A stretch of 64,000 bases of DNA from Hyphomicrobiaceae bacterium (GTDB lineage: Bacteria; Pseudomonadota; Alphaproteobacteria; Rhizobiales; Devosiaceae), in NCBI GenBank assembly GCA_020638065.1, contig JACKJG010000008.1, forward strand, positions 1 to 64,000, written 5' to 3'. Position 1 is the first letter of the stretch. Each line of letters opens with the position of its first letter. The translations under genes were made by a program, and so were the position numbers. Shown here one piece after another: positions 56,626 to 64,000 of this stretch. The notes under the pieces are model-generated. The model did not search any database. It had not been told where the DNA came from and was given only the letters and a program-made list of their open reading frames with translations.

Positions 56626-57873
56626 TCAGGTTCCGGCTTCCGGTTTTGCTGGCCGGATGGCAAAGGCGCGAAAGCTCTTCATCGTCAGCGGCAACATTGT
56701 GGCCGCGAGATAAGCGAAACCGCTGAAAAGAAACGCGGCGTGAAGCCCGAACCCGGCAATCAGTCCACCGGCAAAAAGCCCGCCAAAGGGTAGCGTGGCC
56801 CAGGTCAATGCGGTCACCAGCGAACTGACGCGCCCGACCAGGTTCTCCGGAATGCGTTCGAAAATCACGGCGCCGAGGATCGGGTTGAGAAATCCGGAGG
56901 CGAAGCCGGCGGTGATCGCCGTAGCGAAAATCGTCCAGAGCGGCGCGTCGAAAACGAAAATCAGAAATCGCGGGAAGCCGGCGATCAGGAACGCGATGGT
57001 GTAGACCGTCAAACGCGGCAGGCGTTCGGCGAAACCGGTGGCCAGTGCCGCGCCTCCGACAGCGGCGGCGGAAAAGATGCCAAGCAACAAGCCAAGAATG
57101 GCGGCGCCATGACCCGATTCATTGGCCCAGACCGGCAGAAGCACGCTGGCATATCCCTGATCGAGCAGGTTGGTGGCCGCAACCATGATCACGATGCCAA
57201 TCAGAACCGGATCACGCTGGAGAAAGCGCCAGCCGGTCGCGAATTCGGATAGATAGGATTCAGGGCTTTCCGCAGGTTCGGCTGGATTTGAAGGTCGTTC
57301 CCTTTTCGCGATGTACAGGCCGACCACCAGCGCGGAGGCGCCGAACGTGATGGCATTGATCACGAGCGCGGGCGCCGGTCCGATCAGGGCGACCAGGGTT
57401 CCGGCGATGGCGGCGCCAATGGCGCCGGCCAGCCGCTCGATTGTTGCCATGACGCCGGTGACCCGCTCCAGCGGCAGGTCTCCGGCCCTGGCCACGTCGG
57501 GGATGAGAGATTGTTTGGCGGCGTCAGCGGGCCCGCGCAAAGTGCCCATGAGCGCGACGACGGGGATCAGCGACCAGAGCGCCAGCGCGTTGAAGACGAA
57601 GAGCAGGGGGATCAGGCCGACGGCCAGAAGCGAGCCCAGATCACCTGCAATGGCGACCGTCCGGGCGCCGAGCCGATCGATCAGTGGACCGCCCAGCGCC
57701 TTTGCCATGACGTAGGGCAGCATTTCGGCGAAAACCACCGTGCCTGTCGCCATCGGATCGCCGGTGGTCGTCAGTACCAGCCAGGGGATGGCGATCATCG
57801 ACAGGCGCGTGCCGGAGAGCGACAGCGTTTCGGCCAGCGTCAAGGCATAGAATGGATTGCGGCTGCGGGTCAT
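56626..57873 (-). CDS. MFS exporter (drug/siderophore-type)
   Basis: A 415-residue major facilitator with about twelve helices, of the MFS_3 group (macrolide efflux/EntS-like): FYALTLAETLSLSGTRLSMI, RGPADAAKQSLIPDVARAGD, GAAIAGTLVALIGPAPALVI. It exports small molecules by proton antiport, substrate unknown. It overlaps the upstream ArsR-type gene by 4 bases, so the regulator likely represses it. Ends 7 bases from the convergent gapR. Confidence 0.85.
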   Translation of the reverse strand: MTRSRNPFYALTLAETLSLSGTRLSMIAIPWLVLTTTGDPMATGTVVFAEMLPYVMAKALGGPLIDRLGARTVAIAGDLGSLLAVGLIPLLFVFNALALWSLIPVVALMGTLRGPADAAKQSLIPDVARAGDLPLERVTGVMATIERLAGAIGAAIAGTLVALIGPAPALVINAITFGASALVVGLYIAKRERPSNPAEPAESPESYLSEFATGWRFLQRDPVLIGIVIMVAATNLLDQGYASVLLPVWANESGHGAAILGLLLGIFSAAAVGGAALATGFAERLPRLTVYTIAFLIAGFPRFLIFVFDAPLWTIFATAITAGFASGFLNPILGAVIFERIPENLVGRVSSLVTALTWATLPFGGLFAGGLIAGFGLHAAFLFSGFAYLAATMLPLTMKSFRAFAIRPAKPEAGT

Positions 57874-58502
57874 TGTTTCGGCCCGCCTTCAGGGTCGGGC
57901 GCAAGGCCGGGAAGCGGGAAGGCATGCAGCATGATTGTGAAGCGGCGGGTTCCGGGCGCTGGTGTGTCCTCGACATAGGGACTGTTGCGCGCTTCCTCCC
58001 AGAGAAGATTCTCGAGTTTTGCGACGAGGCGTTGCGCTTGTTCAGCGTTCAGGGTCAACAGGTAATCGCTCGCCGTTGAGGCCTTGCGCCATGCAGCTGG
58101 CAGTGTGCGGTACTCGTCATGGGCACGCTGCATCTGCTGGGCATGGGCGGAGAGGATCGACTGGGTCATCGCCAGCCCGGCCTCGAGATCTTCTCCAGCG
58201 AGTTCCGAGGTGTCGTATTGGGTCGATTCATGGGCGGCGCGCCACCAGCGGTCGCGCCTGTCACCCAGGTCATCGGCGGGTTCGATAAAGCCGAAGCGGG
58301 CCAGCTGACGCAAATGGTAGGAGGTCGAGCCGGAGCTCAGACCCATTCGGTTGGCAAGCGTCGTGGCGGTTGCGGGCCCCTCGATGCGCAGCAGGCCCAG
58401 CATGCGCAAACGGTCCGGATGGGCCAGCGCCTTCAGGGCGGTGGGATCGGGAACGACCTGCGAGATTTCCCTTTTCGCATTGGTTTTGCGGGATGCGGCC
58501 AT
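57870..58502 (-). CDS. ArsR-type winged-helix repressor of the MFS exporter
   Basis: About 210 residues from ATG 58502 (GAGGAAGAG 8 bases upstream; a GTG at 58529 would add nine). The ArsR-like domain is at the N-terminus: LKALAHPDRLRMLGLLRIEG, PATATTLANRMGLSSGSTSY (recognition helix) and HLRQLARFGFIEPADDLGDR. There are no clear metal-binding cysteines, so a small-molecule effector is likelier. It overlaps the exporter gene by 4 bases and has a large palindrome over its own promoter. Confidence 0.87.
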   Translation of the reverse strand: MAASRKTNAKREISQVVPDPTALKALAHPDRLRMLGLLRIEGPATATTLANRMGLSSGSTSYHLRQLARFGFIEPADDLGDRRDRWWRAAHESTQYDTSELAGEDLEAGLAMTQSILSAHAQQMQRAHDEYRTLPAAWRKASTASDYLLTLNAEQAQRLVAKLENLLWEEARNSPYVEDTPAPGTRRFTIMLHAFPLPGLAPDPEGGPKQ

Positions 58503-58529
58503 GCCATCTCTTCCTCGTCTGTGTGGCAC

Positions 58530-58558
58530 ATCCTAGCATTGCAAAGTATATTTTGCAA
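58530..58558 (-). promoter_or_regulatory. Promoter of the arsR-MFS operon, inside the operator
   Basis: On the minus strand TTGCAA (58553-58558), exactly 17 bases, then TAGGAT (58530-58535). The predicted start near 58523 is about 20 bases before the ATG at 58502. The -35 is the centre of the large palindrome. Confidence 0.6.
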
Positions 58559-58572
58559 AATATTCTTTGTAA
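58539..58572. promoter_or_regulatory. 34-bp near-perfect palindrome, operator
   Basis: Symmetrical 34-base sequence whose arms read TT(G/A)CAAAG(T/A)ATATTTTG and its complement; only two of 17 pairs fail. The centre TTTTGCAAAA is itself a palindrome. It covers the -35 and spacer of the arsR-MFS promoter, so binding of the ArsR-type protein would shut its own operon off. Its AT-rich composition stands out from the surrounding GC-rich DNA. Confidence 0.75.
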
Positions 58573-58742
58573 TATGGTCACCGGCGTGGGATCTGGCGAA
58601 AACATGGACCGACCAGGCACAAGGCGCGGACGCGGACGGCGCCCATCGTTAGCGTGAGATGAGGTCAGTTGAGCGATGACGCGCCTACTTTGAAGGCATG
58701 ACGCGCATTCAATGCAGTCCTGTCATCACTGGGTGGCAGGTT

Positions 58743-60683
58743 TCAGGCCGGGTCGGCGTCGCGGGCGGAGTGCGGTAGCGATTTCTGGCTATGAGACAAG
58801 GCGTCGAGCGCGGTCTTGACGATACCGGCGCGGTCGAGTCCGGCCTCGGCATATTGCTCGGTCTGGCTGGCCTGCTCGTAATATTCGTCGGGCAGGTGCA
58901 GCGTGCGGAAGATCAAGCCATGATCGAACGCACCGGAATTGGCGAGATGGTCTGCCACGAAGGCAGCGAAGCCGCCTACCGCGCTTTCCTCGATGGTGAT
59001 GAGCACGTCATGGGTGCGCACCAGCCCATCAATCAGGTCATTGTCGAGGGGTTTCGCAAAGCGTGCATCGGCGATGGTGGGGTTCAGTCCCTGCGCCTGC
59101 AGCATCTCGGCGGCGGCAAAACATTCGGAGAGACGAGTGCCGTAATTGAGAAGGGCGATGGAGGCTCCCTTGCGGACGATCCGTCCCTTGCCAATGGGAA
59201 GGATCTCGCCTATTTGCGGCATTTCAACCCCGACGCCATCGCCGCGCGGGAAACGGAAGGCGATCGGGCCATCGTCGTAAGCCGCGGCGGTCGCGACCAT
59301 ATGGATCAGTTCCGCTTCGTCGGACGGCGCCATCAGAACCATGTTGGGCAGAGTGCCGAGATAGGCCGTGTCGAAGCCGCCGACATGGGTCGCGCCGTCA
59401 GCGCCGACATATCCGGCCCGATCGATGGCGAAGCGCACCGGCAGGTTTTGCAGCGCGACGTCATGGACAATCTGGTCGTATCCGCGCTGCAGGAAGGTCG
59501 AATAGATGGCGCAGAAGGGTTTGAGCCCCTCGGTGGCCAACCCTGCCGCGAACGTCACGGCGTGCTGTTCGGCAATGCCGACATCGAAGGTGCGTTCCGG
59601 GAACTCATTGGCGAACTTGTCGAGGCCGGTGCCCGATGGCATGGCCGCAGTAATGGCGACGATATCGGGGTCGCGTTTCGCTTCGGCGATCAGACTCTTG
59701 GCGAAAGTTGCGGTGTAGCTCGGGGCGTTGGATTTCGGCTTGGCCTGAGCGCCGGTGACCACGTTGAACCGCGAGACGCCGTGATATTTGTCGGCCGCGT
59801 TTTCGGCAGGGTCATAGCCCTTGCCCTTCTTGGTGACCACATGCACCAGGACGGGGCCCGACTGCGCGTCGCGCACGTTGCGCAGAACCGGCAACAGGTG
59901 GTCGAGATTGTGTCCGTCGATGGGGCCGACATAGAAAAAGCCCATCTCTTCGAACATGGTGCCACCGGTCAGGAACGAGCGGGCGAATTCCTCGGTTTTT
60001 CGCGCCTTGTCCTGAAAGAAGCGGGGCAGGTGCTCGGCGATGGATTTGGCCTTGTCGCGCAGGCCGCGATAGGCGGGGCCGGAGACGAGACGGGCCAGAT
60101 AGGCGCTCATCGCGCCGGTCGGCGGGGCGATCGACATGTCGTTGTCGTTGAGGATCACGACCAGCCGCGCATCCATCGCGCCGGCATTGTTCATGGCTTC
60201 ATAGGCCATGCCGGCGGACATGGAGCCGTCGCCGATTACAGCGACAACGTTGCGGCTTTCACCCTTGAGCGCTGAGGCGACCGCCATGCCAAGACCGGCG
60301 GAGATCGATGTCGACGAATGCCCGGCGCCGAACGGGTCATATTCGCTTTCGGCGCGGCGGGTGAATCCGGATAGGCCGTCCTTTTGTCTGAGGGTGCGAA
60401 TGCGATCCCGGCGTCCGGTCAGAACCTTGTGCGGATAGGCCTGGTGGCCAACGTCCCAGATCAGCCGGTCGTCCGGCGTGTTGAACACGGCGTGCAGCGC
60501 AACGGTCAGTTCGACGACGCCGAGACCCGCACCCAAATGACCCCCGGTCATCGAAACTGCATCAATGACCTCCGAACGCAATTCGTCGGCGACCTGACGC
60601 AATTCTGCATCGGTCAGCCTGCGGAGATCGGATGGAGCGTTGATGCCGTCGAGAAGCGGCGTTTGCGGGGGTGTGTGAGCCAC
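58743..60683 (-). CDS. dxs: 1-deoxy-D-xylulose-5-phosphate synthase
   Basis: A 646-residue TPP enzyme, entry step of the MEP isoprenoid pathway. LIWDVGHQAYPHKVLTGRRD has the catalytic His; the TPP motif is AVIGDGSMSAGMAYEAMNNA; the later blocks are DVGIAEQHAVTFAAGLATEG, FAIDRAGYVGADGATHVGG and ALLNYGTRLSECF. Length is normal. It is the only gene in its unit here; the downstream gap 58503-58742 holds no gene besides the operator region. Confidence 0.96.
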   Translation of the reverse strand: MAHTPPQTPLLDGINAPSDLRRLTDAELRQVADELRSEVIDAVSMTGGHLGAGLGVVELTVALHAVFNTPDDRLIWDVGHQAYPHKVLTGRRDRIRTLRQKDGLSGFTRRAESEYDPFGAGHSSTSISAGLGMAVASALKGESRNVVAVIGDGSMSAGMAYEAMNNAGAMDARLVVILNDNDMSIAPPTGAMSAYLARLVSGPAYRGLRDKAKSIAEHLPRFFQDKARKTEEFARSFLTGGTMFEEMGFFYVGPIDGHNLDHLLPVLRNVRDAQSGPVLVHVVTKKGKGYDPAENAADKYHGVSRFNVVTGAQAKPKSNAPSYTATFAKSLIAEAKRDPDIVAITAAMPSGTGLDKFANEFPERTFDVGIAEQHAVTFAAGLATEGLKPFCAIYSTFLQRGYDQIVHDVALQNLPVRFAIDRAGYVGADGATHVGGFDTAYLGTLPNMVLMAPSDEAELIHMVATAAAYDDGPIAFRFPRGDGVGVEMPQIGEILPIGKGRIVRKGASIALLNYGTRLSECFAAAEMLQAQGLNPTIADARFAKPLDNDLIDGLVRTHDVLITIEESAVGGFAAFVADHLANSGAFDHGLIFRTLHLPDEYYEQASQTEQYAEAGLDRAGIVKTALDALSHSQKSLPHSARDADPA

Positions 60684-60750
60684 GCCAAGTCCTTGATCAA
60701 AGAGTGCCAGAACCTAGCACTTCAAACCGGCAATGCAACCCGCATCACGC

Positions 60751-62328
60751 CTAAAGAGACGTGTTGAAAACCGGTCCCACCTGGGCGAATTGATTTGCCG
60801 GCAGCCATCCCGGGGCAAGGCTGGTGAACGTGACCAACGCGGTGTGCGGTCCGAGTTCTGTGTCGGGATTGAAATCACCTTCATCAGGCTGGAAAAGAAC
60901 CGCGAACTGGGAACTGTCAAGAGTGACCGGCGCAACGAATGCCTGATCGACATGACCGAGGTCCGGCTCGTAAAGCGCAACGTCGCGCATGCCGACAGTC
61001 ACCATGTCGTACCCGGTCAGCCTCTGAAGGGCGGCGGTCTGAAGCATGGGCTGCAGCCGGGTGTCCGTGTTCTGGTCGAGTGCGGCGAATGTTGACGAGA
61101 ACAGATCGATCGCGCCAGGCAATTCGGGCTGTTCGGCACCCAGATTGATCGTGGGACCAAGCGAAGCGGTGGTGATCGTGCCGCGCAGCAGAACGTCGGA
61201 CGGATCGAGCGGTTGTGGCGCTGCGGGCTGTTCGGCGTTGCGGCGCTCGATCAGCATTTGTAGAGCGCGCTGGGCATCGGGCTCGGGATCACCTGTCGGC
61301 GCATAGGCCGACAAGAGTCCGGCGGCCGGGGCAGGATTGGACATGAGAAGGCGCGGCAGCGGACGATCGTCCAGAGGCTGGGCCGTTGGCAATTGCTGAT
61401 CGTCGGTGCGCATCGCCACCAGAATGGCTTGCGGAATTTCGGCGGGAATGGGTGGTTCGAGCGCCTGGCGAAGATCGGAAAGATCGGCGCGGCTGGCGGG
61501 CACAGGCGGTGCGATCGGGACCGAGGTGACCTGACGTTGGGCCGGCGCATTGTTGGCGACCTGAATGTCCTCGGAACCGCCGGACGTGCCGAAGAAGAGA
61601 TCCATCAGGCCGCGGCCGTTTCCGCTGGTGTTGACCTGGGTATTGCTGGTGCCATTGATGCACGGCACGGAATGGCATTGCTGCCATTGCGCGGCGGCGT
61701 ATTGGCGCCCCGACTGGGAGAGAACCGTGCCATCGGCGCCAAGGTGGAGCGTCTTGCCGTCGGGGAAGAGCTTGCGCAATTGCGCAGTTGTCATGCGCGG
61801 CCAGGCGCGCACATTACCCGTATCGAGGTGAACGAAGGGCGAGCCGGAGGTTGGGTAATATCCCACGCCGCCTACCTGATGCTTCATGGCCACTTCGCGC
61901 AGCTTGCTGAGCGGAATGCCGGGGATGAAGAAGTCCATGGCCATGCCCATCGTGTGACGGGAATTCTCGGCGACACCGCTGCCCGGGCGCGCCCTCAGCA
62001 TTTCATTGGTCTCGGGCGCACGATAGGCGGACACGACGTGAATGGGCTGGGTTGCGCCGACTTCCTGATAAACCGACCAGATCAGGTCGAACAAGGCCGG
62101 GTCCATCTTGGTGGGCTCATTGCGCCGCCAGTCGCGCAGGAAATAGTTGAGTTTGTTCAACCCATCCTGATCATAGCGCCCATCACGGCGGAAGGTGATT
62201 TTCGCCGTCTCGCCGGTATGGGTGTAGAAGAGGTAGAGCGTGCGATCTTCGGCCGAGGCGGGCGCTGCAAAGCCGAAAAAGCCGATGATCGCCGCAAGCA
62301 ACATGCCTGCGCGCAAAAGCGGCCTCAT
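60751..62328 (-). CDS. DUF882 protein, YcbK-like peptidoglycan peptidase domain
   Basis: About 525 residues from ATG 62328 (GTG 62349 possible). A signal peptide (LLAAIIGFFGFAAPASA) leads to a DUF882 domain (about residues 25-180): ALFDLIWSVYQEVGATQPIH, VVSAYRAPETNEMLR, GVAENSRHTMGMAMDFFIPG, and VGYYPTSGSPFVHLDTG, which has the His/Asp/His metal-site pattern of the M15-like peptidases. The rest is a long proline/serine-rich low-complexity tail with no known domain. Likely acts on peptidoglycan or a related envelope target. It lies upstream of dxs and downstream of the L,D-transpeptidase, all on the minus strand. Confidence 0.82.
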   Translation of the reverse strand: MRPLLRAGMLLAAIIGFFGFAAPASAEDRTLYLFYTHTGETAKITFRRDGRYDQDGLNKLNYFLRDWRRNEPTKMDPALFDLIWSVYQEVGATQPIHVVSAYRAPETNEMLRARPGSGVAENSRHTMGMAMDFFIPGIPLSKLREVAMKHQVGGVGYYPTSGSPFVHLDTGNVRAWPRMTTAQLRKLFPDGKTLHLGADGTVLSQSGRQYAAAQWQQCHSVPCINGTSNTQVNTSGNGRGLMDLFFGTSGGSEDIQVANNAPAQRQVTSVPIAPPVPASRADLSDLRQALEPPIPAEIPQAILVAMRTDDQQLPTAQPLDDRPLPRLLMSNPAPAAGLLSAYAPTGDPEPDAQRALQMLIERRNAEQPAAPQPLDPSDVLLRGTITTASLGPTINLGAEQPELPGAIDLFSSTFAALDQNTDTRLQPMLQTAALQRLTGYDMVTVGMRDVALYEPDLGHVDQAFVAPVTLDSSQFAVLFQPDEGDFNPDTELGPHTALVTFTSLAPGWLPANQFAQVGPVFNTSL

Positions 62329-62568
62329 GACTTTGAATTGTGTCGTCACCCTAGCGGTCCCGATGTTTGCCAGTCAGCTGGCATATAACACCTTAGAATA
62401 GGCTACATCAGATGAGAAACTGTTAACACTAACAGAGTTCTAACGTCCCAATGCTCACGCCATAATTGAGATAGGCTTCAATAGAGGCCAAAGCAAGGCG
62501 CGAAGAGCCTGCGCGGCATGGGGAAATGCCGCGACAAGGCGTCGCCATTGGACCGCGTATGGGTCGGA
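62329..62568. other. Intergenic region before the DUF882 gene
   Basis: About 240 bases with a hairpin TGCCAG-TCAG-CTGGCA (62368-62383), a second inverted repeat CTGTTA-ACAC-TAACAG (62420-62435), and a stem CGCGGCAT/ATGCCGCG (62512-62533). None is followed by a T run, so they are better seen as possible regulatory sites or mRNA structures than as terminators. No gene seen. Confidence 0.4.
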
Positions 62569-64000
62569 TCAGGAAGCGTCGAGCATCCGCACAAGCTTGG
62601 CGTTGTGACCATAGATGTCCGGGAACGACTGGACGTTGCCGTTCGCATCGACTCTCAGCGTGAAGTAGGCCAAGTGCACCGGCACGTGGTACTCAAGATT
62701 GTTCCAGCGCTCAGTCGAGCCGCGTTCGCTTTCCAGAGTTGCAAGGCTCAGACGCGGTTCGTTGGCGAGTAGCGCATTGGCGAAATCCATCGGGTTCTGC
62801 ACACGCACGCAACCGTGGCTAAAAGCGCGGGTCGAGCGTGAAAACAGGGACTTGGATGGCGTGTCGTGCAGGTAGACGTCATGGCTGTTGGGGAACAGGA
62901 ACTTGACCTGACCAAGAGCATTGGCGCCACCCGGCTTCTGGCGAATGCGGAAATTGTTGATCGAGTTGGTCGACCAGTCGACCGCCGAGGCGTTGATGAC
63001 CCTGCCGCCGGACAGAAGTTCCATATTGTGCGAGGCAATGTAGCCGGGGTTCGACTGCAGGATTGGCCCGATCTCGTTGCTCGCAATCGAGGGCGGCACG
63101 TTCCAATAGGGATTCATGACGATGTGTTCGATCTCGTCATTGAAGATCGGCGTCTGGTTGGAGATTTTGCCGACGACGACACGGGTCGTGTAGGCCTGTT
63201 GTCCGTTGTCGTAGATATAGAGCCGGAATTCCGGAATGTTGACGAAGACATTGAAATTGCCGAGGTCACGCGGCATCCAGCGCCAGCGCTCCATATTGGC
63301 GACAATGTCTACGGTCGGGATCGCCGAGCCGCCATTGAGGGCGGAAACGGTGGCCGGACCGATCACGCCATCGACGGTCAGTCCCTTTTCTTCCTGGAAG
63401 CTTTCGACTGCTGCGACGAGCAGGTCATCGTAGGTCGTCGAGCCTTCGATCGGGTCCAGCTCCAGCCGTTCACGCAACAGGGGGACACGGTCATCGCTCA
63501 TGCCGGGCTTGAGCAGACCTCCGCCGGGGATTGAAACCACCTTTTCGATCGTGCCGGCATAATGCTGCGCGAGCAGTTTCTTCAGTCCGAGGAATTCGGG
63601 ATTGGTCGGCGACAGATCATGCAACATCTGATCTGGCGTGTCGGACGCGGCCAGTTCGAGCAGGAATTTCGCGCCATCGAGCTGCGGCGGGCGGATATCG
63701 ATATAGCCGGAAACCGAAGACGGGCGAACACGGCCGCCATAGGCGTTCTGGGCATATTTGATCGCGGCGGCGGAAAAGGCGGTCTCAAGGCGCGCGACAG
63801 CGTCCGGGTTGGACATGTCGGCATCGAGTGACAGATCGGCGGTCAGGTAATCGTCGGGGCGCAGACCTTCGAGATAGGAATCCTTGAAGACCTGAATGAT
63901 CTGTTCGGCCTTGTCGGAAAACGCGACCTTGCCATTGTCATCGCTTGTCAGCCAAAGCGGTTCGAAGTGGCGGCCGCCATAAAAGAAATAGAGCTTCTGG
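62569..64000 (-). CDS. L,D-transpeptidase (YkuD family), N-terminus outside window
   Basis: At least 476 residues visible; the frame is open to the window edge, where it begins KLYFFYGGRHFEPLWLTSDD, the start of the L,D-transpeptidase scaffold domain. A peptidoglycan-binding_1 domain follows (VPLLRERLELDP to ESFQEEKGLTVDGVIGPATV) and then the catalytic YkuD domain with the nucleophile cysteine in RAFSHGCVRVQNPMDFA. These enzymes make 3-3 cross-links in peptidoglycan or attach lipoprotein to it. The signal peptide must lie outside the window. Next gene downstream is the DUF882 protein, another envelope enzyme. Confidence 0.9.
   Translation of the reverse strand, partial: QKLYFFYGGRHFEPLWLTSDDNGKVAFSDKAEQIIQVFKDSYLEGLRPDDYLTADLSLDADMSNPDAVARLETAFSAAAIKYAQNAYGGRVRPSSVSGYIDIRPPQLDGAKFLLELAASDTPDQMLHDLSPTNPEFLGLKKLLAQHYAGTIEKVVSIPGGGLLKPGMSDDRVPLLRERLELDPIEGSTTYDDLLVAAVESFQEEKGLTVDGVIGPATVSALNGGSAIPTVDIVANMERWRWMPRDLGNFNVFVNIPEFRLYIYDNGQQAYTTRVVVGKISNQTPIFNDEIEHIVMNPYWNVPPSIASNEIGPILQSNPGYIASHNMELLSGGRVINASAVDWSTNSINNFRIRQKPGGANALGQVKFLFPNSHDVYLHDTPSKSLFSRSTRAFSHGCVRVQNPMDFANALLANEPRLSLATLESERGSTERWNNLEYHVPVHLAYFTLRVDANGNVQSFPDIYGHNAKLVRMLDAS

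Overview
The window looks like chromosomal DNA of a GC-rich alphaproteobacterium, most likely of the Hyphomicrobiales (rhizobial) group. Lineage-typical genes support this: CpdR beside an N-formylglutamate amidohydrolase-like gene and HisN, a GapR/DUF2312 protein, a DUF1036 protein, an alphaproteobacterial-type DUF459 SGNH hydrolase, and a possible ROSE-like leader before an hsp20 gene. A Devosia/Pelagibacterium-like member is possible, but I cannot fix the genus from sequence alone. No rRNA, CRISPR array, prophage or intact insertion sequence is visible; most of the window is ordinary core metabolism with tightly packed genes.

Layout. 1-5.5 kb: the start of nadA, eda (KDPG aldolase), and a molybdate ABC system (modA, then modB-modC) split by a reverse-strand YHYH-domain gene. 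5.0-8.1 kb: a winged-helix protein, a LysR regulator and a DUF1007-RcnA/NicO nickel/cobalt exporter gene carrying one frameshift. 8.1-12.4 kb: a periplasmic 5'-nucleotidase-type hydrolase, hemH, and a stomatin (SPFH)-NfeD pair. 12.4-15.8 kb: a stand-alone motA-motB stator pair and an outer-membrane beta-barrel gene. 15.8-22.3 kb: galU, galE, a MltB-type lytic transglycosylase, a DUF459 SGNH hydrolase and the Kup potassium transporter. 22.3-28.5 kb: gltB-gltD (glutamate synthase) behind a recognisable promoter and long leader. 28.9-29.8 kb: hsp20 with a heat-shock-type promoter and a hairpin over its ribosome binding site, then a structured intergenic segment ending in an orphan terminator. 29.8-33.4 kb: a lysophospholipase-like hydrolase, hisN, an N-formylglutamate amidohydrolase-like gene, cpdR and two tRNA-Val genes (GAC, CAC).

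33.4-35.2 kb is the one clearly foreign-looking stretch: it is AT-rich, starts right after tRNA-Val(CAC), and holds two unrecognised small genes (a membrane protein and a lipoprotein). 35.2-43.4 kb is a fatty-acid beta-oxidation regulon: a MerR regulator and an acyl-CoA ligase face fadE, a FadB/FadJ-type bifunctional enzyme and a thiolase across a gap that contains a perfect 16-bp palindrome. 43.5-49.2 kb is a complete peptide ABC importer (oppABCDF). 49.2-64 kb: a CheY-like receiver protein, rpmJ (L36), an M20 dipeptidase, ppsA, pyk with a DUF1036 gene, gapR, an ArsR-regulated MFS exporter with a near-perfect 34-bp operator, dxs, a DUF882 peptidoglycan-related protein and the C-terminal part of a YkuD L,D-transpeptidase.

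The strongest points for a second look are the structured RNA/orphan terminator at about 29.59-29.77 kb, the hsp20 thermometer-like leader, the ArsR operator, the frameshifted metal exporter and the AT-rich islet behind the tRNA-Val pair. I did not find a convincing new multi-gene system.
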